DNA of 54,109 nt from Candidatus Lachnoclostridium stercoravium (GTDB lineage Bacteria; Bacillota; Clostridia; Lachnospirales; Lachnospiraceae): NCBI GenBank assembly GCA_019118365.1, contig DWZA01000109.1, forward strand, positions 1-54,109, read 5' to 3'. The first letter of the stretch is position 1. Each line of letters opens with the position of its first letter. Shown here in pieces: positions 1-8,366 of this stretch. The notes beneath the pieces were generated by a model. That model was not told the origin of the DNA, did no database searches, and saw only the letters and a list, made by a program, of their open reading frames with translations. A program made the translations under genes and the position numbers.

Positions 1-72
1 CGTATAACACAATCCCACGAGGGCTACAATGAATATTCCAATCTGAACCAAGTCCTGATATGTAACATACAT
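1..72 (-). CDS. Holin-like toxin family small protein (partial, runs off left edge)
   Basis: The visible N-terminus reads MYVTYQDLVQIGIFIVALVG and continues to the edge. This is the typical layout of the Firmicute putative holin-like toxin family: a roughly 30-residue hydrophobic peptide starting with a short polar V-T-Y-x-D/E segment and then one membrane helix. Members of this family often behave as type I toxins that act at the cell membrane. Two ATGs are possible, at 78 and 72. AGGAGG at 82-87 lies only 3 nt from the first and 9 nt from the second, so 72 is chosen. The C-terminus and any antitoxin RNA lie outside the window, so toxicity is inference. Confidence 0.7.
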   Translation of the reverse strand, partial: MYVTYQDLVQIGIFIVALVGLCYT

Positions 73-78
73 TGGCAT

Positions 79-127
79 CGCCCTCCTTTCTTTCGTCTGG
101 AGGGTCAGCCCCTCCGATAGGGAGGGT
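79..127 (-). promoter_or_regulatory. Structured leader able to mask the toxin ribosome binding site
   Basis: The predicted leader contains CCCTCC twice (near 121-127 and 100-106) and GGAGGGG between them (about 109-115), before the ribosome binding site AAGGAGGG (82-88). Either CCCTCC can pair with the ribosome binding site or with the internal GGAGGGG. Such mutually exclusive pairings are common in type I toxin mRNAs. Folding was judged by eye only. Confidence 0.4.
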
Positions 128-164
128 AGGCTGCCTTTTATGTACCCTGGCTTTCCGTATGGTC

Positions 165-193
165 AGCATAGCACGCCCCTGTTCTCCCTGCAA
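165..193 (-). promoter_or_regulatory. Putative sigma-A promoter of the holin-like toxin gene
   Basis: On the minus strand TTGCAG (193-188) and TATGCT (170-165) are separated by 17 nt. A TG one base before the -10 makes it an extended -10 promoter. It predicts a leader of roughly 85 nt before the toxin ATG. Confidence 0.5.
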
Positions 194-241
194 GATTCTT
201 AAAATCATTTTGAATTTTTCACATCATCCTCTTTCCGCAAT

Positions 242-293
242 AAAAAAAGTTAGACACGTCACGAGCATATTTCTCAAAATAACGTGTCTAACT
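242..293 (-). terminator. Intrinsic terminator of the GGGtGRT operon
   Basis: AGTTAGACACGT (248-259) and its exact complement (282-293) form a 12-bp stem. In the minus direction it is followed by a run of six to seven T (247-242). It lies between the GGGtGRT gene and the toxin promoter, so it ends the leftward transcript. Confidence 0.75.
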
Positions 294-402
294 CAAATTT
301 ACGAAATTAGAGGTGATTTTCCGAAAATCTACAGGTTAAAACCTCCGCAAATTTTTCTTCCAATTCCTCAAAACCTAGATAAAATAAGGGAATGTTCCCT
401 CC

Positions 403-505
403 ACTAACCTCGACCGGCCTTTCGGCCGTTCTCGCTAAGGGTCGGGAACGACCTCGCACTAAGCTCAGTCTTCGCCTGACGGCTCGCCTTCACTAAGTTG
501 CTTTC
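403..505. repeat. GC-rich degenerate repeat tract with a GAAA tetraloop hairpin
   Basis: About 100 bp downstream of the GGGtGRT gene contains recurring CTCG(n)CTAAG-like units, with CTAA at 404, 435, 459 and 493. It also holds a GGCC-GAAA-GGCC hairpin (minus strand, about 413-428). The spacing is irregular and no ORF is credible here. The remaining sequence of the 79-507 gap holds the toxin leader, the toxin promoter and the operon terminator. Confidence 0.4.
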
Positions 506-507
506 GG

Positions 508-1518
508 TCAGAACTTCCCAGCCTTAGCAGCTTCTTCAACAGCAACTGCAACAGCTACAGTCATACCAACCATTGGGTTGTTGCCTGCGCCGATCAGTCC
601 CATCATCTCTACATGGGCCGGCACAGAGGAGGAGCCTGCAAACTGAGCGTCAGAGTGCATACGTCCTAATGTATCTGTCATACCGTAGGAAGCTGGACCT
701 GCTGCCATGTTGTCTGGATGTAAGGTACGTCCTGTACCGCCGCCGGAAGCTACGGAGAAGTATTTCTTTCCTGCTTCTACACATTCCTTCTTGTATGTGC
801 CGGCAACTGGATGCTGGAATCTTGTCGGGTTGGTGGAGTTACCTGTGATGGAAACGTCAACGCCTTCCTTCCACATGATCGCAACGCCCTCACGAACATC
901 GTTTGCGCCGTAGCAGTTTACCTTTGCACGAGGTCCGTTGGAGTATGCCTTGCGGAATACTTCCTTTAACTCGCCTGTGTAGTAGTCGTACTGTGTCTCA
1001 ACATATGTGAATCCGTTGATCCTTGCGATGATCTGAGCTGCGTCCTTTCCTAAGCCGTTTAAGATAACGCGCAGAGGTTTCTGACGTACTTTGTTTGCCT
1101 TCTCTGCGATACCGATCGCGCCTTCAGCTGCTGCGAAGGACTCGTGGCCTGCCAGGAAGCAGAAGCAGTCTGTCTCTTCTTCCAGAAGCATCTTTCCTAA
1201 GTTGCCGTGGCCAAGACCAACTTTTCTCTGATCAGCTACAGAACCTGGGATACAGAAAGCCTGAAGGCCCTCGCCGATAGCTGCGGCAGCGTCTGCAGCT
1301 CTTCTGCAGTCTTTCTTGATCGCGATCGCAGCGCCTACGATGTAAGCCCAGCAAGCGTTCTCGAAGCAGATCGGCTGGATCTTCTTAACCTGATCATATA
1401 CTTCAAGACCTGCATCTTTTGTGATTTTCTCAGCTTCTTCAAGAGAAGCAATGCCATAGCTATTTAATACGGAATTGATCTTATCAATTCTTCTCTCATA
1501 AGATTCAAATAATGCCAT
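508..1518 (-). CDS. GGGtGRT family protein
   Basis: This 336-residue protein carries the family signature SGGGTGRTLHPDNMAAG (about residues 258-274), after which the GGGtGRT family is named. It has no signal peptide and ends in an Ala/Val-rich helix. Known members almost always sit beside a NifU-like Fe-S scaffold, as here (next gene upstream). The pair is widespread in anaerobic Firmicutes, but its biochemical role is not established. The ribosome binding site AAGGAGG precedes the ATG. Codon choice, rich in GCT/GTT/GGT, differs from the C/G-ending codons of the neighbouring MATE genes and suggests high expression. A linked role in Fe-S metabolism is inference from context. Confidence 0.9.
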   Translation of the reverse strand: MALFESYERRIDKINSVLNSYGIASLEEAEKITKDAGLEVYDQVKKIQPICFENACWAYIVGAAIAIKKDCRRAADAAAAIGEGLQAFCIPGSVADQRKVGLGHGNLGKMLLEEETDCFCFLAGHESFAAAEGAIGIAEKANKVRQKPLRVILNGLGKDAAQIIARINGFTYVETQYDYYTGELKEVFRKAYSNGPRAKVNCYGANDVREGVAIMWKEGVDVSITGNSTNPTRFQHPVAGTYKKECVEAGKKYFSVASGGGTGRTLHPDNMAAGPASYGMTDTLGRMHSDAQFAGSSSVPAHVEMMGLIGAGNNPMVGMTVAVAVAVEEAAKAGKF

Positions 1519-1610
1519 GATTCTATTATCCTCCTTAATATTCTATTACCTGGCTTATGTATACCCGAACGGGCATCCGCAACTTGCCTTTCAATACCTT
1601 AAAGGGCGAA

Positions 1611-2303
1611 TTATTCTTCTCTTGGGTCGATGATCTTTACAGCGTCGTCTACACGGCCGTACTGACCTTTTGCCTTCTCATAAGCAGTGTTCGGATCGTC
1701 GCCTTTCTTGATGAAGTCTGTCATCTTGCCCAGATTTACATACTGGTAGCCGATGATCTGGTTCTCTTCGTCAAGAGCGATACCTGTTACGTATCCTTCT
1801 GCCATTTCCAGATAACGAGGACCTTTCTTTAATGTACCGTACATGGTACCAACCTGGGAACGAAGTCCCTTTCCTAAATCTTCCAGACCAGCGCCGATCG
1901 GAAGTCCTTCCTCAGAGAATGCGCTCTGGGATCTTCCGTAAGCGATCTGTAAGAATAATTCTCTCATAGCTGTATTAATAGCATCACATACAAGGTCTGT
2001 GTTCAGAGCTTCCAGAACGGTCCTGCCTGGTAAGATCTCTGCTGCCATAGCTGCAGAGTGTGTCATACCGGAACATCCCAGAGTCTCAACCAGAGCTTCC
2101 TGGATGATACCGTCTTTTACGTTCAGGGTCAGCTTGCAGGCGCCCTGCTGCGGCGCGCACCAGCCTACTCCATGAGTCAGACCAGAGATGTCTTTTACTT
2201 CCTTGGACTGTACCCATTTTGCTTCTTCTGGGATCGGGGCAGCACCATGATTAACACCCTGTGCTACTGTACACATTTTTTCTACTTCATGTGAATAAAT
2301 CAT
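1611..2303 (-). CDS. NifU-like iron-sulfur cluster assembly scaffold protein
   Basis: The protein has 230 residues. The NifU/IscU N-terminal-like fold is recognisable from the Cys-containing segments GVGWCAPQQGACKLTLNV (about residues 46-63) and VETLGCSGMTHSAAMAAE (about 73-90). These cysteines are the expected cluster-binding positions. It is longer than classical IscU and has a C-terminal extension ending in DAVKIIDPREE. The ribosome binding site AAGGAG is 7 nt before the ATG. It is co-directional with and 92 bp upstream of the GGGtGRT gene, the usual partner, so the two probably form a bicistronic operon. The substrate Fe-S protein is unknown. Confidence 0.85.
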   Translation of the reverse strand: MIYSHEVEKMCTVAQGVNHGAAPIPEEAKWVQSKEVKDISGLTHGVGWCAPQQGACKLTLNVKDGIIQEALVETLGCSGMTHSAAMAAEILPGRTVLEALNTDLVCDAINTAMRELFLQIAYGRSQSAFSEEGLPIGAGLEDLGKGLRSQVGTMYGTLKKGPRYLEMAEGYVTGIALDEENQIIGYQYVNLGKMTDFIKKGDDPNTAYEKAKGQYGRVDDAVKIIDPREE

Positions 2304-2448
2304 GTTAAAACTCCTTTCAAATATAAAATTTCGAAAAGTAATTTCTACAGCTGACGGATTGTTAATTTTATCACGTCATACCTAGTTTCATTTTCTCACA
2401 AAATGTCGATTTTGTCCACCGCTTTTTACAGGTTTACCGCTGCGTCAT

Positions 2449-3813
2449 CTATCCGGACTTTTCTTTCAGCTCTTTCACGATTCCCATGACTACCACAGTA
2501 GCCAGCACGAAGGTAAACAGATCGGATACCGGCTGCGCGGCCTGGATCCCCCGGATCCCCCATATACGCGGCATGATCCACAGCGCCGGGATCAAAAACA
2601 GCCCCTGGCGGCCCAAAGCGACCAGGGTTGCCCGGAAGCCGTAGCCGATAGACTGGGAAAGCATATTTGCCATGGTGATCCACGCCTGGATCGGCAGGGT
2701 CAGAAGCTGCAGTCTTAAAGCGAGGGTACCGATCTCGATCACCTGGAGATCCTCCCTGCGAAACTGGGTGATGATCTCCCTGCTGAAGCCTATGCAGGCA
2801 AGGCCAAGGATCGTAAGCATGACTACCGCCACTTTCACGCAGAACCAGTAAGCCTCCAGCACCCGGTCGTAGCGCTTCGCTCCAAAGTTAAATCCGCACA
2901 CCGGCTGGAAGCCCTGGCCAAAGCCGATCAGGGCGGAATTGATGAACATCATAAAACGGCTTACGATAGACATGGCCGCGATCGCCGCGTCTCCAAAAGG
3001 CCCGGCGGCCACATTTAAAATGATCACGGAAACGCTGGCGATGGACTGCCTCGCAAACGAAGGCGCTCCCGCGTAAAGGATCTCCCAGTACATTTTCAGG
3101 GAAGGCGTAAATTCCCGGAGCCGTATGCTTAAGCAGTCCTGCCGCAGGTTGCACTGCAGAAAAAGGATCACAAAGCTGATGATCTGGCTCAAAGCCGTGG
3201 CGATGGCCGCTCCTGCGGTTCCCAGCCCCAGAGTAAAGATGAATATGGGATCCAGGATAATGTTCAAAACTCCTCCGACAGTGATCCCCACCATAGCGTA
3301 CATGGCGTTTCCCTGGGAACGGAGGATATTGTTCATTACAAAGGAGCACATCATAAATGGCGCCGCCAGCAGGATATATTTTGCATAATCCTGGGCATAA
3401 GGCGCGATCGTCTCCGTAGCGCCCAGGAAGAAGACCAGCGGCCGTAAAAAAAGCAGTCCGCCGGCCGCGATAGCGACTCCCAGAAGCAGCGCCGTAAAAA
3501 ACGCCGTCGCTGCAGCCTTCCCAGCTTCCTTTGTATTTTGATCTCCCAGGGAACGGGAAATATAATTTCCGCTCCCCATCCCCAGACAGAAGCCCAGCGC
3601 CTGTATCATAGCCATAGCGGAAAAGATCACTCCTACTGCGCCGGAAGCGCTGGTACCGATCTGGCTGACAAAAAATGTATCAGCCATATTGTAGATAGAC
3701 GTCACCAGCATACTGATGATCGTCGGGACCGCCAGGCCCGGAATCAGGCGGGAAACCGGCGTCTCCAGCATCTGGCGGTATTTTTCTTCCTGTGTTTTTG
3801 CTTTCAATCCCAT
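2449..3813 (-). CDS. MATE family efflux transporter
   Basis: This 454-residue polytopic membrane protein has two homologous halves. Typical MATE segments include RLIPGLAVPTIISMLVTSIY near the N-terminus, MADTFFVSQIG and the second-half GFGQGFQPVCGFNFGA. MATE exporters expel cationic or organic compounds in exchange for Na+ or H+. The substrate cannot be read from sequence. It follows a second MATE gene with a 16-nt gap, so the two are probably co-transcribed and might work on related compounds. Confidence 0.9.
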   Translation of the reverse strand: MGLKAKTQEEKYRQMLETPVSRLIPGLAVPTIISMLVTSIYNMADTFFVSQIGTSASGAVGVIFSAMAMIQALGFCLGMGSGNYISRSLGDQNTKEAGKAAATAFFTALLLGVAIAAGGLLFLRPLVFFLGATETIAPYAQDYAKYILLAAPFMMCSFVMNNILRSQGNAMYAMVGITVGGVLNIILDPIFIFTLGLGTAGAAIATALSQIISFVILFLQCNLRQDCLSIRLREFTPSLKMYWEILYAGAPSFARQSIASVSVIILNVAAGPFGDAAIAAMSIVSRFMMFINSALIGFGQGFQPVCGFNFGAKRYDRVLEAYWFCVKVAVVMLTILGLACIGFSREIITQFRREDLQVIEIGTLALRLQLLTLPIQAWITMANMLSQSIGYGFRATLVALGRQGLFLIPALWIMPRIWGIRGIQAAQPVSDLFTFVLATVVVMGIVKELKEKSG

Positions 3814-3829
3814 ACCTTCTCTCTGTGTC

Positions 3830-5203
3830 TTACGCTTCCCCTGCCCTGTTCTTTCTCAGCCTGCGGATCCCTCTGGACAGGATAAACGTAAATGCCGTAC
3901 AAAATGTGATCCCCTTTAATGTGCTGGAAACTGTCAGCGCCCACCACACGCCTGTAAGTCCCAAAGCCGTGCTCCCAAACAGCAGGGCTAAAGGCACTCT
4001 GGCGGATGTAAGGGTAATGCTTATGCAGGAGCTTACCAGGGTTTTCCCCATTCCCGCGAAGGCTCCCACCGTCATCAGCTCCAGGCACATGAACATCTGG
4101 CCGTAGCCGATGATCCTTAAATAATCCATGCCTTCCGGCACTACCGCCTCCTCTGTGATAAACAGACGGAAGATCGGTTCATTTGCAAATACCAGGATCG
4201 CCGTGGTCAGAAGACCCCATACGATCATCATACGGAAGGCTGTAAAATAACCTTTTCTCATCCTTTCCCATTTGCCCGCTCCGTAATTCTGCCCGATAAA
4301 TGCATTCATCGCTGTTCCGAACCCTTCGGCGGTCATCCAGGAAATGGATTCGATCTGGCCTCCCACTCTCTGCACAGCCACCGCAGTATCGCCCCATGTG
4401 GCCACAAACCGGGTAAGTATCATGGAGATCCCGCAGTAAAGCGTTTCCTGCACGGCAGAGGGGAACCCGATCTTCATCATCGTCTGGAAATAAGGGATCG
4501 GAGTCCTTTCAAATATATGTATCTTGTCAAATAATATCTTGTCTTTTCTGGCGGAGATCACCAGCTTCAGCGTTACTACAGACTGAGCGATGACCGTAGC
4601 TGCTGCAGCGCCTTCCGCGCCAAGCTCTGGCAGCCCTCCGATCCCGAAGATCAGGAGAGGATCCAGGACCATATTGCAGGCCAGTCCGCATACGTTGGCC
4701 ACAAAAGGCGTGCGGCTGTCGCCTACTGCAGTGAACAGGCTGGTAAATGTCTGGTTCAAAAAGGAAAACAGGATCAGTCCTCCTGCTATCCTTAAATAGC
4801 CGATGGCGTCTTTTACGATCTCCGGGTCGCTGAGGCTGAAAAAGCCGATCAGGCCAGGGGCGAACAGGTTCATGATCAGCCCGTAAAGAACAGCCAGCAC
4901 AATGGCCAGCTGCAGCGCTCCTTTTCCATATTGAGATGCTTTTTTTACCTTTCCGGCGCCCAGGGACTGAGCCACCTTTACCTGCCCTCCCATCTTCGCC
5001 AGCATGACCACTCCTGTGGAAAGCCACGTATACATACCGGCCGAGCCAACGGAGGCGACTGCTCCGCTCCCGACTCTGCCGATCCACGCCATGTCGGTCA
5101 GATTATATGCCATCTGGACAAGAGAAGTCGCCATGATCGGAACCGCCAGCTCCGTCAATGACGACAGGATATTACCATTTAATAGATCAACTTTTCTTTT
5201 CAT
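3830..5203 (-). CDS. MATE family efflux transporter
   Basis: This is a 457-residue multidrug/oligosaccharidyl-lipid/polysaccharide superfamily exporter. MATE hallmarks are LTELAVPIMATSLVQMAYNL, MAWIGRVGSGAVASVG and, in the second half, EGFGTAMNAFIGQNYGAGK. The chosen start is the ATG at 5203 (MKRKVDLLNG). A TTG at 5239 would add 12 residues but has no better ribosome binding site, and neither start has a strong one. The gene begins 43 nt after the PucR-M20 fusion gene and probably belongs to the same leftward operon, so its substrate may be linked to nucleobase or ureide metabolism. That link is inference. Confidence 0.88.
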   Translation of the reverse strand: MKRKVDLLNGNILSSLTELAVPIMATSLVQMAYNLTDMAWIGRVGSGAVASVGSAGMYTWLSTGVVMLAKMGGQVKVAQSLGAGKVKKASQYGKGALQLAIVLAVLYGLIMNLFAPGLIGFFSLSDPEIVKDAIGYLRIAGGLILFSFLNQTFTSLFTAVGDSRTPFVANVCGLACNMVLDPLLIFGIGGLPELGAEGAAAATVIAQSVVTLKLVISARKDKILFDKIHIFERTPIPYFQTMMKIGFPSAVQETLYCGISMILTRFVATWGDTAVAVQRVGGQIESISWMTAEGFGTAMNAFIGQNYGAGKWERMRKGYFTAFRMMIVWGLLTTAILVFANEPIFRLFITEEAVVPEGMDYLRIIGYGQMFMCLELMTVGAFAGMGKTLVSSCISITLTSARVPLALLFGSTALGLTGVWWALTVSSTLKGITFCTAFTFILSRGIRRLRKNRAGEA

Positions 5204-5246
5204 ATCTGCTATTATAAGGGGGAATTTATAGAAATTCAACAGAATT

Positions 5247-6602
5247 TTAACGGGCCAGGCGGATCAGCGCCTGGCACAGGATCTCCGCTCCCAAAGCGCA
5301 GTCTTCCCTGCTGCTCCACTCCTCTTTGCAGAAGCTTTTTCCATCTTTTGAGCGCACGAATATCATCCCGGTCGGACACAGGCCTGCAAATCTGCTGCTG
5401 TCGTGGCCTGCCATACTAGCAAGGAAACAGGACCTCATCCCCTGTTCCTCTATGATCTCCTTCAGCAGCTCCTGGATCCTTTCGCTGCAGGAAACCCAGC
5501 CTTTTCCCGCGCTGAAGGGAAAAAACTCCATAGCGACGCCCCGCCGCTCGCAGATCTCCTGCCCGGTCTGATATGTTTTCTTTAAAATGCCGTCCCGGAC
5601 CTCTGGCGAGATGTCCCGGACGTCCACAGTAAATTCCACGTTTCCAGGCACTGTATTGATGCTTCCCGGCTTAACGTCTACGCAGCCTACGGTGACTACC
5701 GCTGTTTTTTTCGCCTTCGCCGCTTTCTCCAGTTCCAGCATCACTTCCGCCGCCGCCATCAGGGCGTCGTGCCTGTCCTCCATATGTACGGTCCCTCCGT
5801 GGGAAGACTGGCTGCTTTTATCCGCCGCCTGGCGCATCCAGGCATCCAACTCTCCCTGCTCCACAGGAATGCACAAACAGCCTCTGTAATCCGGCAGCGC
5901 CTGTACAAAAAAGCGATAAGGTATGCCGTCGATCCTGAAATTGCTGTACCGGAAGGCCGTCTCGCTCTTTTTCCCGCCTTCTGCAAAAAAGCTGCTGTTC
6001 CACACCGGCTCCAGCCGGGTATCTTTTCCACGCCGGAATACATTTTCATATTCCCCGGAAGCGTAAAGGGCTATAATGCCGTATTGGATATCGGTTACCA
6101 GGAACGTATAGCCTGTCTCTTCCGACAGCAGCCTCAGCATGGCTTCCAGCCCCTGGTGGCTGAAAAATATCTTCCCCAGCTTATTCAGCAGCAGTTCTCC
6201 CCGTTCTGCGGCTGTAAGAGAATTTTGAAAGGACCTCTGATATATAATTTTGCTTATTTGAGCAAAAGAATAATAAAAAGGTATAGCAAGAAGAGGAAGC
6301 TGCTGCTTCTCAGCTTCCTCTATCATGGCCTCTGGCACGGACTTTAAAACTCCCCGGATCTTTATCCCCAGCCCGCAGCAGCCGCATTCTTTCAGTTCTG
6401 CCACGATCTGTCTTTGAAGCAGGATATCTGTTTCAAAAATATTCCCGCTTGTCAGGACAAGTTCTCCCCGTTTTACCCATCGGATCGATTCTTCAAATTC
6501 CATTACGCCGCAGCCGGATATCTCTTCATCCAGGAAATTGTCCGCCGCGACGCAGGAAATATTTTCCATTTCCGGCAATGATATAAATTCTTTGATCGTC
6601 AC
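5247..6602 (-). CDS. PucR N-terminal domain fused to a catalytically dead M20 amidohydrolase half
   Basis: The protein has 451 residues. Residues 1-125 match the PucR-type purine catabolism regulator ligand domain (start MTIKEFISLPEMENISCVAA; also RGELVLTSGNIF). Residues 126-255 resemble the PucR central region. The PucR C-terminal helix-turn-helix is absent. Residues about 264-451 instead align with residues 222-410 of the AllC-like protein encoded two genes upstream: SHGGT for AHAGT, VKPGSINTVPG, AGHDSSRFAG, MIFVRSKDGKS. The N-terminal half of M20, with four zinc ligands, is missing. The last ligand, His in DGLSH of AllC, is Phe here (DGKSF, F424). Zinc catalysis is therefore not expected. 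Retained substrate-contact motifs suggest a binding or sensing role, or a decaying fusion of pucR and allC. The GTG start has only a weak ribosome binding site. Confidence 0.8.
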   Translation of the reverse strand: MTIKEFISLPEMENISCVAADNFLDEEISGCGVMEFEESIRWVKRGELVLTSGNIFETDILLQRQIVAELKECGCCGLGIKIRGVLKSVPEAMIEEAEKQQLPLLAIPFYYSFAQISKIIYQRSFQNSLTAAERGELLLNKLGKIFFSHQGLEAMLRLLSEETGYTFLVTDIQYGIIALYASGEYENVFRRGKDTRLEPVWNSSFFAEGGKKSETAFRYSNFRIDGIPYRFFVQALPDYRGCLCIPVEQGELDAWMRQAADKSSQSSHGGTVHMEDRHDALMAAAEVMLELEKAAKAKKTAVVTVGCVDVKPGSINTVPGNVEFTVDVRDISPEVRDGILKKTYQTGQEICERRGVAMEFFPFSAGKGWVSCSERIQELLKEIIEEQGMRSCFLASMAGHDSSRFAGLCPTGMIFVRSKDGKSFCKEEWSSREDCALGAEILCQALIRLAR

Positions 6603-6660
6603 CTCAGCACCCTGTTTCTTTTCCTGTTTCGATCTGCTTTACAGCCAGTTCTTCTTAATA

Positions 6661-7095
6661 TTATCCTTCCAGCAGTTCCAGCGTCGTGTCCTGGTGGCCG
6701 TCGATATGTACCTTCTGGCCAAAGGCCTCCAGATCCTCCAGCCCTTCGATGATCGTCATCACGTGATTTCCGGACAGATTGCCGTTGTCGCAGGAAAACG
6801 CATTAGGACCCCATGCAAAATACAGCTCGCCGCCCATCTGCATCTCCGGCCTGTTTCCCGGATATAAAAGGACTTCGCCCTTAGACGGGAAGCGGACAGG
6901 CGCTCCTTCATACGGCACTCCCCACGCCCGGTCCTGCAGGCGGAAAAAGCAGGCGTGTCCGCTCCAGGAAACATGGATCATAGAATCCGTCCATGGAAGC
7001 ATGGACAACAGCCATTTGCAGCTCTCCGGCGACTTCTCTTCTTCCAGCCGCGCGATAAATGTAAATTCCCCTGATGTGATCTTAATCTTCTTCAT
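6661..7095 (-). CDS. DUF3830 family protein (cyclophilin-like fold)
   Basis: With the ATG at 7095 (MKKIKITSGEFTFIARLEEE) the protein has 144 residues. The start is supported by AAGGAGGT 12 nt upstream. The residues HVSWSGHACFFRL, GEVLLYPG and GNHVMTI fit the DUF3830 family, which is predicted to have a cyclophilin-like beta-barrel. No enzymatic role is established for it. Members commonly neighbour amidohydrolases and transporters of nitrogen compounds. Here it lies 17 nt after the AllC-like gene and 58 nt before the PucR-M20 fusion, so a role in ureide or carbamoyl compound breakdown is a reasonable inference. Confidence 0.75.
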   Translation of the reverse strand: MKKIKITSGEFTFIARLEEEKSPESCKWLLSMLPWTDSMIHVSWSGHACFFRLQDRAWGVPYEGAPVRFPSKGEVLLYPGNRPEMQMGGELYFAWGPNAFSCDNGNLSGNHVMTIIEGLEDLEAFGQKVHIDGHQDTTLELLEG

Positions 7096-7112
7096 AACCC
7101 GATCTGACCTCC

Positions 7113-8345
7113 TTAAATGGTTTTTCCTAATTTTATCATAGAACGGTATAAGATTTCTACCCCTGCGGCGCAATCTTCCGGAGAACTGTATTCCTTTCCG
7201 TTATGGCTCAGTCCGTCTTTTGAACGGATGAAGATCATGCCCATTGGACAGAATCCTACGAACGCGCCAGAATCATGGCCTGCGCCGCTTGGCATATAAT
7301 GGACGGGATAGCCGGCTTCCTCGCACGCCTCGCCGATCACCTCCTGGATCTTTTCGCTGCATGGTTTCGCCGCTTTATCCTCTGAGAGCACGTTTAATTT
7401 CCACTGGACGTTTCTCTTTTTACAGATAGCGTCGATCCGCTCATTGATCTTTTTTAAGACTTCATCTCTTACGTTCATGTCCAAATGGCGGATATCCAGG
7501 CTGAATACTGCCTCTCCCGGAACAATGTTCACGCCTCCCGGCTTTACCTGTATTTTCCCCACTGTAGCTACGCAGGGATCGTTTTTCGCCGCCTCTTCTT
7601 CAATGGCGAGGACTGCTTCCGAAGCCGCGCACAGGGCGTCTTTTCTTAAACGGATCGGCGTTGTCCCCGCATGGGCTGCCTGTCCTGTGATCACATATTC
7701 TCCTCTGATCTGCGTACAGATCCCGGTCACTACCCCTGCAGGAAGTCCCAGGCTTTCCAGGACCGCGCCCTGCTCGATGTGAAGCTCCAGATGAGCGAGG
7801 CCGTACCCTGCCGGCAGGGCCGCATCCTGTACATGGTCCGGATCGATGCCGCAGGATCTTAACGCTTCCCTTACGGAAATGCCGTCTTTATCCACATGAT
7901 CCAGTATGCCTGGCAGCGGCCTTCCTGTACGGTATCTTGCGCCGGAGTAAGAACCTATGAACCGCGTTCCTTCTTCGTCCCTGTAAGCGACCACCTCGAT
8001 GGGGTGTTCTGTCTCAATGCCGTTTTCATTCATCACCTGTACGGCCTCTATGCCGCCGATGACTCCAAGTCTTCCGTCAAAGATCCCGCCTCCGTATACC
8101 GTATCGATATGGGAGCCTGTCATCAGGACCGGCGCGCCAGGGTTCTTCCCTTCTTTTCTTCCGATCAGGTTTCCCGCCGCATCCTGGCGGACCGTCATCC
8201 CTGCCTCTTCCATGTATCTTTTTACCAGTTTATACGCTTCATTTTCCTCTTCGGACAATGCCATGCAGTATAAGCCATCGTCCTTTTTTCCGATCTGTCC
8301 AAGTTCTTCCAGCCTTTTCCAGATCCTGTCTTTATTTACCATCAT
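7113..8345 (-). CDS. Zn-dependent hydantoinase/carbamoylase family amidase, AllC-like (allantoate amidohydrolase-like)
   Basis: This is a 410-residue M20-family amidohydrolase with an intact dimetal site: H79 in MTGSHIDT, D90 in GGIFDGRLG, E124/E125 in AYRDEEGTRF, H189 in LELHIEQG and H381 in KDGLSHNGKEYSS. HAGTTP (225-230) and SGAGHDSGAF (353-362) are substrate-site motifs. Family members hydrolyse allantoate, ureidoglycolate or N-carbamoyl amino acids and release ammonia. The exact substrate cannot be assigned. The operon with DUF3830, a PucR-like protein and a DAACS symporter, and the adjacent NCS2 purine permease, favour a ureide from purine breakdown. The ribosome binding site GGGAGGG precedes the ATG. 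Confidence 0.85.
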   Translation of the reverse strand: MMVNKDRIWKRLEELGQIGKKDDGLYCMALSEEENEAYKLVKRYMEEAGMTVRQDAAGNLIGRKEGKNPGAPVLMTGSHIDTVYGGGIFDGRLGVIGGIEAVQVMNENGIETEHPIEVVAYRDEEGTRFIGSYSGARYRTGRPLPGILDHVDKDGISVREALRSCGIDPDHVQDAALPAGYGLAHLELHIEQGAVLESLGLPAGVVTGICTQIRGEYVITGQAAHAGTTPIRLRKDALCAASEAVLAIEEEAAKNDPCVATVGKIQVKPGGVNIVPGEAVFSLDIRHLDMNVRDEVLKKINERIDAICKKRNVQWKLNVLSEDKAAKPCSEKIQEVIGEACEEAGYPVHYMPSGAGHDSGAFVGFCPMGMIFIRSKDGLSHNGKEYSSPEDCAAGVEILYRSMIKLGKTI

Positions 8346-8366
8346 AATTCTTTCCCTCCCCTAAGT

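Noticed and set aside
72-407. 111-residue plus-strand ORF at the left edge
   Set aside because: It overlaps the toxin leader, promoter and terminator on the other strand, has no ribosome binding site, and has low-complexity composition.
2355-2375. Rex-like TTGTTAA upstream of the NifU-like gene
   Set aside because: The right arm does not match the inverted repeat.
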